Assembly: GCA_964577255.1 (NCBI GenBank)
Contig: CAZNYM010000007.1
Coordinates: 5,139 to 69,138 of the forward strand
DNA from: Micavibrio_C sp964577255
GTDB lineage: Bacteria; Pseudomonadota; Alphaproteobacteria; Micavibrionales; Micavibrionaceae
DNA: 64,000 nt
Reading direction: 5' to 3'
Part shown: positions 42,727 through 52,010 of the stretch, one piece after another
Position numbering within the stretch: position 1 is the stretch's first letter
How the letters are laid out: every line of letters begins with the position of its first letter
Made by a program: the position numbers and the translations under genes
The notes under the pieces: model-generated
Told to the model about the DNA's origin: nothing
Database searches by the model: none
The model's input: the letters and a program-made list of their open reading frames with translations, nothing else

Positions 42727-42924
42727 TTACGGCTTGGCCACAGGAGGAACCGGGTGCGGGCCGACGGCTTCGCGGTGCATACTGATATAGACCTCAATAG
42801 CAGGATCCTTGGCCTCGGGCACCGCCGGTTTTTCGTCCCCGCTGATGGCAGCGGTAATAAGACCGCCAAGCGCGAAAGCAACAGCGATCCCCATTCCCGC
42901 AAGAAAACCTCTTTTCTCGTTCAT
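42727..42924 (-). CDS. Small single-pass membrane protein
   Basis: 65 residues from ATG 42924, fixed by AGGAGAGG five bases upstream. MNEKRGF is followed by one hydrophobic segment (about 9-25) and a Pro/Glu/Lys-rich tail. No family was recognised. It precedes the other small membrane gene by 39 bases on the same strand. It lies downstream of the hppA terminator, so it should have its own promoter in the 81-base AT-rich gap. Confidence 0.6.
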   Translation of the reverse strand: MNEKRGFLAGMGIAVAFALGGLITAAISGDEKPAVPEAKDPAIEVYISMHREAVGPHPVPPVAKP

Positions 42925-43004
42925 AATGTCCTCTCCTTGTACGATGTATCTATTATTAATAATTATTTCGTAAAAGGTATCACGGCAAAACGGCGGCCAG
43001 CAAC

Positions 43005-43033
43005 AAAAAAGCCCCGCCAAAGCGGGGCTTTTT
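43005..43033 (-). terminator. Intrinsic terminator after hppA
   Basis: A GC-rich stem AAGCCCCGC/GCGGGGCTT around a CAAA loop, flanked by A and T runs on both sides. It lies 21 bases past the hppA stop. The symmetric tracts mean it could work in either direction. Confidence 0.9.
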
Positions 43034-43053
43034 AATCCTTATAAACCAGAGGC

Positions 43054-45159
43054 TTACGCCATCATCTTCGCCACGATCGCAACCAGCAGAATGGCCACGA
43101 TGTTGGCGATTTTGATCAGCGGGTTGACGGCCGGACCGGCGGTGTCCTTGTACGGATCGCCGACGGTGTCGCCCGTGACGGCGGCTTTATGAGCATCGCT
43201 GCCCTTGCCGCCGTGGTTGCCTTCCTCGATGAACTTCTTGGCGTTGTCCCACGCGCCGCCGCCCGATGTCATCGACAAAGCGACGAACACGCCGGTGACG
43301 ATCGTGCCGAGCAGCATCGCGCCCAGCGCCTGCAGCGCGGGAACGACGTTGTCGGTCAGCAGGTACACCACCGTGAACAGCACGACAGGCGCCAGCACCG
43401 GCAACAGCGAGGGCGCGATCATTTCCTTGATCGCGGACTGGGTCAGCAAGTCGACGGCGCGGCCGTATTCCGGCTTGGCCGTTCCTTCCATGATGCCCTT
43501 GATCTCGCGGAACTGGCGGCGCACTTCCACCACCACGCTCGCGGCCGCGCGGCCCACGGCCGTCATCGACCAGGCACCGAACAGATAAGGCAGCATACCG
43601 CCGATAAACAGGCCGATCACCACGAACGGATCCTGCAGCGGGAAGGTCAGCTCGCCCAGCTGGGGCATATAGTGCTTGATCTCCTCGGTGTAGGCGCCGA
43701 ACAGCACCAGCGCCGCCAGGCCCGCCGAACCAATGGCATAGCCCTTGGTCACGGCCTTGGTCGTGTTGCCGACGGCGTCAAGCGCGTCGGTGGTCACGCG
43801 GACGTTCTCGGGCAACTTCGACATCTCGGCGATGCCGCCCGCGTTGTCCGTCACAGGGCCGTAAGCGTCGAGCGCCACCACGATGCCCGCGAGGGACAGC
43901 ATGGTCGTCGCCGCGATGGCGATGCCGTACAGGCCCGCCTGCGAGTAGGCGATGAAGATGCCGGCGCAGATGACGATCACGGGCAGCGCCGTGGCCTCCA
44001 TCGAGATCGCCAGCCCCTGGATCACGTTGGTGCCGTGGCCCGTTTCCGAAGCCTTGGCCACCACGCGCACCGGACGGTAGCCCGTGCCGGTGTAGTATTC
44101 GGTGATCCAGACCAGCAGGCCCGTCACACCCAGGCCCGTCAGCGCGCACCAGAACAGCTTGACGCCGTTGATCATCACGCCGTTGGCCATTTCGATCGGA
44201 TAGAACACGTTCATGTTGGCCAGCATCAGCGAGATCATGACGGCGGCGAACAGCGCGCTGTACATGAAGCCGCGATAGAGCGCGCCCATGATGTTCTTGG
44301 AACCCTTTTGCAGGCGCACGAAGAACGTGCCGCCGATCGAGGCCAGGATGCACAGCGCGCCAATCATCAGCGGCAGCAGCATCATGATCTGGCGGAACTC
44401 GGGCGCAAACACGCTGAAAGCGATCAGCATGGTGGCCACGATGGTCACGACATAGGTCTCGAACAGGTCGGCGGCCATGCCGGCGCAATCGCCCACGTTG
44501 TCGCCCACGTTGTCGGCGATCACGGCCGGGTTGCGAGGGTCGTCCTCGGGGATGCCGGCTTCGACCTTACCAACCAGATCGGCGCCCACGTCAGCGCCCT
44601 TGGTGAAGATGCCGCCGCCCAGGCGTGCGAAGATCGAGATCAGCGAGGCGCCAAAGCCCAGAGCCACCAGGCCCTCGAGCATCTTACGGTCGCTGAAGCC
44701 CTGCGCGTCGAGGAACCAGGTGTAGATCCCCACGCCCATCAGGCCCAGCCCCACCACCAGCATGCCTGTGACGGCGCCCGACTTGAAGGATACGTCAAGT
44801 GCGCTGTCGAGGCTTTGCGTTGCGGCCTGCGCCGTGCGCACGTTGGCACGCACCGACACGTTCATGCCGATGTAACCGGCGGCGGCGGAAAGCACTGCGC
44901 CGATGACGAAGCCGACGGCGACATACCAGCCCAGAAGCAGGCCCAGCAAAGCGGCCACGCCCACGCCCACCAGCGCCACCGTCTTGTACTGGCGGTTCAG
45001 ATAGGCTGAAGCACCTTCCTGGATGGCGGCAGCGATCTGCTGCATGCGTTCGTTGCCGGGGCTCATGGCCATGATGCGGCGCGCCTGGACCTGACCGTAG
45101 ATCAGAGCCAATACGCCGCTGCAGAGAACCATGAGATAAACTTCTGTCGAGATATCCAT
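43054..45159 (-). CDS. hppA: K+-insensitive membrane-bound proton-pumping pyrophosphatase
   Basis: 701 residues from ATG 45159 (the ATG one codon earlier is equivalent), about 16 membrane segments. It splits pyrophosphate and pumps protons (or Na+) out of the cytosol. The Asp-rich substrate motifs DVGADLVGKVEAGIPEDDPR and DNVGDNVGDCAG are visible. The site GNTTKAVTKG carries Lys where K+-dependent enzymes have Ala, so the activity should not need potassium. An AGGTGA ribosome site lies upstream. The leader has a hairpin (45210-45229). Such enzymes save energy during anabolic growth and are usual in alphaproteobacteria. Confidence 0.95.
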   Translation of the reverse strand: MDISTEVYLMVLCSGVLALIYGQVQARRIMAMSPGNERMQQIAAAIQEGASAYLNRQYKTVALVGVGVAALLGLLLGWYVAVGFVIGAVLSAAAGYIGMNVSVRANVRTAQAATQSLDSALDVSFKSGAVTGMLVVGLGLMGVGIYTWFLDAQGFSDRKMLEGLVALGFGASLISIFARLGGGIFTKGADVGADLVGKVEAGIPEDDPRNPAVIADNVGDNVGDCAGMAADLFETYVVTIVATMLIAFSVFAPEFRQIMMLLPLMIGALCILASIGGTFFVRLQKGSKNIMGALYRGFMYSALFAAVMISLMLANMNVFYPIEMANGVMINGVKLFWCALTGLGVTGLLVWITEYYTGTGYRPVRVVAKASETGHGTNVIQGLAISMEATALPVIVICAGIFIAYSQAGLYGIAIAATTMLSLAGIVVALDAYGPVTDNAGGIAEMSKLPENVRVTTDALDAVGNTTKAVTKGYAIGSAGLAALVLFGAYTEEIKHYMPQLGELTFPLQDPFVVIGLFIGGMLPYLFGAWSMTAVGRAAASVVVEVRRQFREIKGIMEGTAKPEYGRAVDLLTQSAIKEMIAPSLLPVLAPVVLFTVVYLLTDNVVPALQALGAMLLGTIVTGVFVALSMTSGGGAWDNAKKFIEEGNHGGKGSDAHKAAVTGDTVGDPYKDTAGPAVNPLIKIANIVAILLVAIVAKMMA

Positions 45160-45476
45160 CATTGTCACCTGAAGCTGATCAATAAAAACTGTTTTGTTTG
45201 AGGGTGATATGCCCGCCTTTTGGCGGGCAGACGGATGAAAATGCACAATTATGGCGATAAAGGCAAGTCCCCGCCGAAAGCAGAGATAAGCCTTAAATTA
45301 TTATGTTTATGAAAAATATGATGCGGGCTCCGGCGACGGTGAGCGTAACTTGCATCTAATTTTACCGCTACGAACGCCACGATATCCAGCCCTGCAAAAA
45401 ACAAACCCCCTGCCTAAAGCGGGGGTGACAACTGAGAGAAAGCTTCTTCGCGGTTTATAGCGGACGCGGCAAAAAC
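45160..45476. other. 317-base intergenic region between hppA and fliL
   Basis: No gene is seen in this stretch. It holds an 8-bp perfect hairpin TGCCCGCC/GGCGGGCA with a TTTT loop at 45210-45229 in the hppA leader, AT-rich stretches suited to the hppA promoter (about 45250-45330), and the fliL terminator at 45395-45426. The last 50 bases before the fliL stop show nothing further. Confidence 0.6.
45395..45426 (-). terminator. Intrinsic terminator after fliL
   Basis: On the minus strand ACCCCC plus GC pairs with GC plus GGGGGT around a TTTAG loop, with one unpaired base. It is followed by TTTGTTTTTT (45404-45395). It lies 50 bases past the fliL stop. Confidence 0.8.
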
Positions 45477-46010
45477 CTACATCGGCCGCTGCTGGACCAC
45501 CTGCAGGAGCACGCTTTTGACCACATGTTCGCCCATGACTTCGTGGCTGATGCGGTTGAGGCGGTTTTTGATCATGCCGATCTGCAGGACGCCGTCCTTC
45601 ATGACCGACTGGCGGTTGAGCACACCGTACATATCCTGGATATAAGCGTCTTTCAGGCGAGGGGTCATGTCCTTGACCGCCTGCTGCCCGCCCTCGTCCT
45701 CGACTTCCAGGGTGATGACCAGGCTGACAACCTCGTTCACGCCCTCGGCGTCGATGATCGGCAGGATCAGCGGATCCATCTCAACGAACAGCACCGCCGG
45801 GCCGCCGTGGCCGTCGCCATGGCCGCCCTTGGCCTTCTTGTCCTTGCCGTGATCGTCTTTCTTGGCTTCGGCCTTGGCGTCGCCGGCTTCGGTGTGTTCG
45901 GCGGTTTCGCCCACGGCGGCTTCGGCTTTCTTCCCGAAATAGAAGTAGGCCCCGGCAGCGCCGCCGCCGAGCACGAGAATGCCCACCAATGCCAGAATGG
46001 CTAACTTCAT
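45477..46010 (-). CDS. fliL: Flagellar basal-body-associated protein FliL
   Basis: 177 residues. It has one N-terminal membrane helix (about 3-28), a linker rich in Lys/His/Gly/Glu with GHGDGHGGP, and the periplasmic stomatin-like FliL domain (VEMDPLILPIIDAEG, VVSLVITLEVEDE, RLKDAYIQDMYGVLNRQS). FliL ring-like assemblies surround the MotAB stator and raise torque. It stands alone here, not in a fli operon; motA and motB are about 12 kb away in the window. It has its own terminator. Confidence 0.92.
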   Translation of the reverse strand: MKLAILALVGILVLGGGAAGAYFYFGKKAEAAVGETAEHTEAGDAKAEAKKDDHGKDKKAKGGHGDGHGGPAVLFVEMDPLILPIIDAEGVNEVVSLVITLEVEDEGGQQAVKDMTPRLKDAYIQDMYGVLNRQSVMKDGVLQIGMIKNRLNRISHEVMGEHVVKSVLLQVVQQRPM

Positions 46011-46260
46011 GATAAACGAACCCGCCCCACAGGTGTGACCGTGATTATTATTCTCTTTTGATCATAGAATTCAGGCGGTTAACGTGGCGTTTACGATTAG
46101 ATTGGATTTTAGATAAATTGCGGGCTTTCGTCCGGTTTCAGGAAAAAATATCGTTATTTTTCAGAATGTTATGGGGTATATCCGAAAGTGCTAATTTTTG
46201 CTCCGCAAAAAATATTTAAAAAGCGAGGGAATTTGGCTGCCGGGCACATCTTCTCGATCG

Positions 46261-46728
46261 TCACCCCGACCGGGTGCGCTTGGCGATCTGGTCGAGGATA
46301 GCGTTGACCAGCTTGTGTTCGCCCTGGTCATAGAAAGCGTGCGCCACTTCAAGGTAATCGCTGATGATGAGCGGCGCGTCGATCTCCTGAAAACACAAAA
46401 GCTCGGCCGTGCCGCATTCAAGAACGGCCTGCAACAGCGGCTCCGGCGTGCCCGTTTTCGTCTGCACGCCGCGGATCAGCTCGTCGATGGCCTCGGCGTG
46501 GGTTGATGCCTGGCGCACGATGTTGATGAACAGGTCCGTATCCGGCGCCACGAACTCCATGTCCTCGATCGGCTTGCCCATGCGGTGGCGCAGGAATTCG
46601 TCGATCGCCGGATCCGCCCCCTGCCCCGTCACTTTCATCTGATAGAGCGTCTGCACGGCGGCGAGGCGCGCGGCGGTGTTGCGGGCCTTGGGGGAAGGTC
46701 CGGCGGGTGTTTTACCTGGCATGGTCAT
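46261..46728 (-). CDS. nusB: Transcription antitermination protein NusB
   Basis: 155 residues, all helical: KARNTAARLAAVQTLYQMKVTG at the N-terminus and GTAELLCFQEIDAPLIISDYLEVAHAFYD in the C-terminal half. With NusE it binds boxA RNA during rRNA transcription. ATG 46728 overlaps the nrdR stop (ATGA), so translation is coupled. In many relatives nrdR and nusB are separated by ribD/E/H; here they are fused into one junction. A 250-base gap downstream, towards fliL, holds no recognised gene. Confidence 0.95.
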   Translation of the reverse strand: MTMPGKTPAGPSPKARNTAARLAAVQTLYQMKVTGQGADPAIDEFLRHRMGKPIEDMEFVAPDTDLFINIVRQASTHAEAIDELIRGVQTKTGTPEPLLQAVLECGTAELLCFQEIDAPLIISDYLEVAHAFYDQGEHKLVNAILDQIAKRTRSG

Positions 46729-47252
46729 GATCCTCTCACGGCCCTTAAGGGCGCGACCGGCAGATCTTCCTCGTCTTCGCCGTCATCCGTTTCGGGCGCC
46801 AGATCCTTGGCCGCCTTGAGGAAGGCGCTGAAATCGTCGGGATCGCGGAAATCCTTGTACACCGAGGCATAGCGCACATAGGCGATGGGGTCGAGCTGCC
46901 CGAGAGCCTGCAGCACCAGATCGCCGATCAGCGAGGAATGAATCTCGGATTCGCCCATGCTTTCCATCTGGCGGACGATGGAATTCACCGCGCGTTCGAT
47001 CTGTTCCATCTCGACCGGGCGCTTGCGCAGCGCCAGATGCATCGAGCGGGTGATTTTCTCGCGGTCGAAGGGCTGCACCCGCCCGCCCGACTTCTTGATC
47101 ACATTGATGTCGCGCAGCTGCACGCGCTCGAAGGTGGTGAAGCGCGCGCCGCAGCCCGGGCAGACCCGGCGGCGGCGGATGGCGGAATTGTCTTCGCTCG
47201 GCCGCGAGTCCTTCACCTGTGTTTCATCGTGCGTGCAGAAGGGACAGCGCAT
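46725..47252 (-). CDS. nrdR: Transcriptional repressor NrdR
   Basis: 175 residues. The zinc ribbon (CPFC and CPGC in the first 34 residues) is followed by an ATP-cone domain (VIKKSGGRVQPFDREKI). It senses dATP/ATP and represses ribonucleotide reductase genes at NrdR boxes. The ATG has GAGG six bases upstream, and this site overlaps the stop of the gene before it. The C-terminal tail is acidic. It is coupled to nusB. Confidence 0.96.
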   Translation of the reverse strand: MRCPFCTHDETQVKDSRPSEDNSAIRRRRVCPGCGARFTTFERVQLRDINVIKKSGGRVQPFDREKITRSMHLALRKRPVEMEQIERAVNSIVRQMESMGESEIHSSLIGDLVLQALGQLDPIAYVRYASVYKDFRDPDDFSAFLKAAKDLAPETDDGEDEEDLPVAPLRAVRGS

Positions 47253-47260
47253 TCATTACC

Positions 47261-47809
47261 TCAAATCAGGGCGAGCTTTAATTGCTGTGGTTTCGCCCCC
47301 ACTGGTGCTTTCTGAAACCGATCCCTGAAAAAATTGACCAGGCCGCACAGGTCGGGATTTTCCCTCTCCTGCTCCTCGGCAAACCCCAGATCACCAGTAA
47401 GCAGTTCCAGCTCTATCCGCTGACAAAGCACGGCTTTTTTTGTCGTTTCCAGATATTCACGGGGGTTTTCTAGCTCCAGCAAAGCGGTAAAGTCGCCATA
47501 TTGCAGAGGCCCCTCTTCGGGAATCAGACCTTCTTCTGCATAAACGGCGACATCAAAAGAATAGGATCTTTCCGTCACGGCAGGATCGGCGGTCAAAGCG
47601 GATATGGCGGCATTCTGAACCTCTTTGATGAATTCACCAGAAGTCAGATGCGCAGGATCGATCCGGGATGAAATCGTCAATATTTTCTTGATATCGTCGT
47701 CTTCGACGGCAAAAAAACTGCACTCGACCGAAAACATCGGCGGCTCGTCGGGCATAAGACCATATTCTTCATAGGCCTCGAATGTCTCAACACCAATTAT
47801 GCTAACCAT
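47261..47809 (-). CDS. Unknown acidic protein inserted between glyA and nrdR
   Basis: 182 residues, unrecognised, strongly acidic. ATG 47809 lies 12 bases after the glyA stop, with AGGGAG upstream. The N-terminus MVSIIGVETFEAYEEYGLMP has an alternating charged pattern. A beta-rich core (MFSVECSFFAVEDDDIKKI) is followed by helical LTSGEFIKEVQNAAISAL and a C-terminal helix. No signal peptide or membrane helix. The stop overlaps the RBS of nrdR, so it belongs to this operon. Base composition is lower in GC than glyA or nrdR, which hints at later insertion. Confidence 0.7.
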   Translation of the reverse strand: MVSIIGVETFEAYEEYGLMPDEPPMFSVECSFFAVEDDDIKKILTISSRIDPAHLTSGEFIKEVQNAAISALTADPAVTERSYSFDVAVYAEEGLIPEEGPLQYGDFTALLELENPREYLETTKKAVLCQRIELELLTGDLGFAEEQERENPDLCGLVNFFRDRFQKAPVGAKPQQLKLALI

Positions 47810-47821
47810 TTTTATATCTCC

Positions 47822-49141
47822 CTAGTCCTTATAAAGCGGAAACTTCCGGCACAGCGCCGAAACTTTATTCCGCACATCCTGTTCCACGCCCGCGTTGCCC
47901 TCGGAACCGTTTTTCGCCAGGCCGTCGAGCACGGTCGTGATCAGCTGGCCGATTTCCTTCCATTCCGCCTGCCCGAAGCCGCGCGTGGTGCCGGCGGGCG
48001 TGCCCAGGCGCACGCCGCTTGTCACCATCGGTTTTTCCGGATCGTACGGCACGGCGTTCTTGTTGCAAGTCAGGCCGGCATGCTCGAGCGCCTTCTCCAC
48101 CACGTTGCCCGTCAGCTTCTTCGGGCGCAGATCGACCAGCACGATATGGCTGTCGGTTCCGCCCGAAACGATGTCCGCCCCGCCCGCCTTGACCGTTTCG
48201 GCCAGGGTTTTGGCGTTGGCGACGACAGCCCTGGCATAGTCTTTAAAGGCAGGCTGCAGCGCCTCGCCGAAGCACACAGCCTTGGCGGCGATGACGTGCA
48301 TCAGCGGCCCGCCCTGCAGGCCGGGGAACACGGCGCTGTTGATCTTCTTGCCCAACTCCTCGTCATTCGACAGCACCATGCCGCCGCGCGGGCCGCGCAG
48401 GGTTTTATGCGTGGTGGTGGTGGTGACGTGCGCGTGCGGCAGCGGCGAAGGATAGACGCCCCCGGCGATCAACCCGGCGTAATGTGCCATGTCGACCATG
48501 AAATACGCGCCCACGCTGTCTGCGATGGCGCGGAAGCGCGCCCAGTCGATCACGCGCGGGTAAGCCGAAGCCCCGGCGATGATCAGCTTCGGCTTGTTCT
48601 CTTTCGCCAGGCGCTCGACCTCGTCGTAATCGATCAGCGCGTCGTCCCTGCGCACGCCGTACTGCACCGCCTTGAACCATTTGCCCGACTGGTTGGGCGC
48701 TGCGCCGTGGGTCAGATGTCCGCCCGAGGCAAGCGCCATGCCGAGGATGGTATCGCCCGGCTGCAGCAGCGCCATCATCACGGCCTGGTTGGCCTGCGCG
48801 CCCGAGTGCGGCTGCACGTTGACAAAACTGCAGTTGAAAAGTTTTTTGGCGCGGTCGCGGGCCAGGTCTTCGGCGACATCGACGAATTCACAGCCGCCGT
48901 AATAGCGTTTGCCCGGCAGGCCTTCGGCGTATTTGTTGGTCAGGGCGGATCCCTGCGCCTCCATCACCGCGCGCGAGACGATGTTCTCACTGGCGATCAG
49001 CTCGATCTGCGTCTGCTGGCGGTCAAGTTCCTTGCCGATCGCGCCGAAAACTTCAGGATCGCGGCTCTGCAGATCCGTGGTCAGGAATTTGTTGTAACTT
49101 GTCGTCATCGCGTCGTCCTGTTTTCTGGCGGGCACGGTCAT
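47822..49141 (-). CDS. glyA: Serine hydroxymethyltransferase
   Basis: 439 residues from ATG 49141, which has GAGG seven bases upstream. A later Met at 49108 is also possible. The PLP enzyme moves the serine C3 to tetrahydrofolate, the main one-carbon source. Visible are ELIASENIVS, NKYAEGLPGKRYYGG, NVQPHSGAQAN, the PLP-Lys motif TTTTTHKTLRGPRGG and VRLGTPAGTTRGF. It lies 14 bases after rpiB in one operon. Confidence 0.97.
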   Translation of the reverse strand: MTVPARKQDDAMTTSYNKFLTTDLQSRDPEVFGAIGKELDRQQTQIELIASENIVSRAVMEAQGSALTNKYAEGLPGKRYYGGCEFVDVAEDLARDRAKKLFNCSFVNVQPHSGAQANQAVMMALLQPGDTILGMALASGGHLTHGAAPNQSGKWFKAVQYGVRRDDALIDYDEVERLAKENKPKLIIAGASAYPRVIDWARFRAIADSVGAYFMVDMAHYAGLIAGGVYPSPLPHAHVTTTTTHKTLRGPRGGMVLSNDEELGKKINSAVFPGLQGGPLMHVIAAKAVCFGEALQPAFKDYARAVVANAKTLAETVKAGGADIVSGGTDSHIVLVDLRPKKLTGNVVEKALEHAGLTCNKNAVPYDPEKPMVTSGVRLGTPAGTTRGFGQAEWKEIGQLITTVLDGLAKNGSEGNAGVEQDVRNKVSALCRKFPLYKD

Positions 49142-49155
49142 GGGCTGTCCTCACG

Positions 49156-49605
49156 TTAGAAATTCTTCAGCTTCGCCACCCGTTCGGCGTGGCGGCCGCC
49201 TTCCCAGCCCGTAGCCAGAAAGGCGTCTATACAATCAAATGCCACGTTGACGCCAATAATTCTTGCGCCCAGCGCCAGCACGTTGGCGTCGTTATGCTGC
49301 CGGGCCAGCCGCGCCATGGTGACGTCGGTGCAAAGGGCGGCGCGGATATGACGGTGCCGGTTCGCGGCTATGGAAATACCGAGGCCGGTGCCGCAGATGA
49401 TGATGCCCTTCTCCGCCCGGCCCTTCTCGAGCGCTTCGGCCAATGCATGGCCGTAATCGGCGTAATTGCAGGATTCCGCGGCATTCGTCCCCAAGTCGAG
49501 GAAAGCCAGCCGGTCCTTATAAGCCTCGATGATGGCTTGCTTGAGGGGATAGCCGCCGTGGTCGGCGGCGATGGCGATCAGGGGCAAAGGCGACATAATC
49601 GGCAT
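49156..49605 (-). CDS. rpiB: Ribose-5-phosphate isomerase B
   Basis: 149 residues. RpiB/LacAB fold: IAIAADHGGYPLKQ, the catalytic Cys in NYADYGHALAE-CGTGLGIS, ANRHRHIRAALC and the HNDANVLALGARI segment. It interconverts ribose-5-phosphate and ribulose-5-phosphate. ATG 49605 or 49596 may be the start. It is immediately upstream of glyA, and in many alphaproteobacteria rpiB-glyA-nrdR is conserved. Confidence 0.95.
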   Translation of the reverse strand: MPIMSPLPLIAIAADHGGYPLKQAIIEAYKDRLAFLDLGTNAAESCNYADYGHALAEALEKGRAEKGIIICGTGLGISIAANRHRHIRAALCTDVTMARLARQHNDANVLALGARIIGVNVAFDCIDAFLATGWEGGRHAERVAKLKNF

Positions 49606-49622
49606 ATTAAGCCCCCGCCGCC

Positions 49623-49823
49623 CTAAATCAATCCCTTCTTTTTCATCACATATTCAAGGCGCTTGAGGGCGTTGCGCTTCAGCGTCGCCTCCCCCGCCGA
49701 GGCAGGGCCCTGGATCGAGATTTCGGTCGTGGTCTGCACATCCATAGCCGACACCTTCACCACGCCGCCGACGGGGAAGAATTCAAGGATGATCTCGCGG
49801 TTTTGCAGGGGTTGTTCCGTCAT
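49623..49823 (-). CDS. Small conserved alphaproteobacterial protein (DUF6898-like)
   Basis: 66 residues: REIILEFFPVGGVVKVSAMD, then a TTTEISIQGPASAGEATLK segment and LKRLEYVMKKKG. I recall this pattern from small proteins near glyA in alphaproteobacteria, sometimes mislabelled serine hydroxymethyltransferase; DUF6898 is my best name. It appears to be a one-domain beta-alpha protein of unknown role. It lies 17 bases upstream of rpiB and is the first gene of the operon. Confidence 0.7.
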   Translation of the reverse strand: MTEQPLQNREIILEFFPVGGVVKVSAMDVQTTTEISIQGPASAGEATLKRNALKRLEYVMKKKGLI

Positions 49824-49867
49824 GACTTGGAGTCTAGCATAACCGAAAATAACGCCGCGAAGAAAGA

Positions 49868-51055
<1,188 letters not shown>

Positions 51056-51064
51056 AAAATCTTG

Positions 51065-51475
51065 TTATTGAGGAGACACCCCGGGGGCGTTTTGCAGGAC
51101 GACCACGCCGGGCCAGCCCTTGAATATGCGGCCAAGCTTCGCGGTCACTTCGCTTCGTCTGGCTTCGTCATCCGTATCGACGTAAAGCCCGACGCGCGCG
51201 CTGCTCCGGGCGCGGGACTCATCGCCCCGATAGAAACGCCCCACGGCATCGAAGGCTTTTATCAAAGCGCCCCGCGGAGCGGACGGCAGCTCGATCATCC
51301 TGATGTCTTCCTTAAGGCGCGGCGCAGGCCCTTCGCCTGCCGCATTAACGGCATACATGTCGGCCAGACCGTGCCAGGTCAGCTTGCTGATAACTTCCAT
51401 GCGCAGCGATTTCGGCGCGCGGATCAGAGGACTGCCCGCTTCCTTGCCGAAGGAGAACTTGACGGAAAAACCCAT
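51065..51475 (-). CDS. Unknown small protein
   Basis: 136 residues, unrecognised. It starts two bases after the stop of the next small gene (TGAGTATG), so the two are translationally linked. It begins GFSVKFSFGKEAGSP and has an RMEVISKLTWHGLADMYAV helix, a hinge with GEGPAPRLKEDIRMIELP and a C-terminal DDEARRSEVTAKLGRIFKGW. Soluble, basic near the end. It lies at the 3' end of a run of four small unknown genes. Confidence 0.6.
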   Translation of the reverse strand: MGFSVKFSFGKEAGSPLIRAPKSLRMEVISKLTWHGLADMYAVNAAGEGPAPRLKEDIRMIELPSAPRGALIKAFDAVGRFYRGDESRARSSARVGLYVDTDDEARRSEVTAKLGRIFKGWPGVVVLQNAPGVSPQ

Positions 51476-51477
51476 AC

Positions 51478-51684
51478 TCAGGAGCCTAAACCAAAGCGGG
51501 GCGGGTTTTTAGGATCTTTCGCCCGCAGCGAAAAATTATCGCCGGTTTGATAAACCCCCACCAGCGAACCCACTTTATAACCCTCAGGTTTGCCGTTCGG
51601 AAAGCTTGCTTCGCCGAATTCGCCCCCTACCAGGACCAGATCCGGCACCGCCGCGGCTTCGATATTGGTTTTGAATTCACGCAT
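51478..51684 (-). CDS. Small unknown protein, paralogue of the next gene
   Basis: 68 residues from ATG 51684, with GGGAGG five bases upstream. The core DLVLVGGEFGEAS, then GSLVGVYQTGDNFSLRA, recurs in the gene at 51761 as DLLIEGGEVGPP and AGFVGIYKCGPTFRVRN. The two are diverged copies. The phrase looks like a small beta-barrel turn ('GG-x-G', later 'VG-x-Y'). No function is known. It is coupled to the following 136-residue gene. Confidence 0.65.
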   Translation of the reverse strand: MREFKTNIEAAAVPDLVLVGGEFGEASFPNGKPEGYKVGSLVGVYQTGDNFSLRAKDPKNPPRFGLGS

Positions 51685-51760
51685 AAATGCCTCCCTTGAA
51701 AAATCCACGGGGTGAAAATACCAGAGCCGGATCGATCGGGCAAGAAAAATATTCTGGAAA

Positions 51761-51997
51761 TTAATCGGGTTCGGTGGAGCCCTGATAAAGGTTTCTGACC
51801 CTGAAAGTGGGGCCGCACTTGTAAATTCCCACAAATCCCGCCCTGGCAAGGTCGTCCGCCGTCCGGGTCGGCGTGCCCTGAGGGGGGCCAACCTCCCCAC
51901 CCTCGATCAGCAAATCAGAGATTTTCGCTTTTCTGACATTGCGATCCCAGTGGCCGGAAAGGCTGGATTCAGGGGAGGTTTTGTCTGAAATATCCAT
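51761..51997 (-). CDS. Small unknown protein, paralogue of the previous gene
   Basis: 78 residues. An N-terminal extension (MDISDKTSPESSLSGHW) precedes the core ISDLLIEGGEVGPPQGTP and GFVGIYKCGPTFRVRN that aligns with the 68-residue neighbour. A conserved GG and an 'x-VG-x-Y' pattern are kept. The start is ATG 51997. It belongs to the same minus-strand run and probably to one transcript with the genes on either side. Confidence 0.6.
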   Translation of the reverse strand: MDISDKTSPESSLSGHWDRNVRKAKISDLLIEGGEVGPPQGTPTRTADDLARAGFVGIYKCGPTFRVRNLYQGSTEPD

Positions 51998-52010
51998 GAT
52001 CCATCAGCCC

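Noticed and set aside
43189..45009. 606-residue plus-strand open frame inside hppA
   Set aside because: It is antisense to a strongly conserved membrane pyrophosphatase; the His/Gln/Arg-rich text is typical of a shadow.
46011..46260. Small RNA or gene in the 250-base gap between fliL and nusB
   Set aside because: The stretch is AT-rich, with no convincing start, ribosome site or terminator on either strand, and the only open frame is antisense to nusB.
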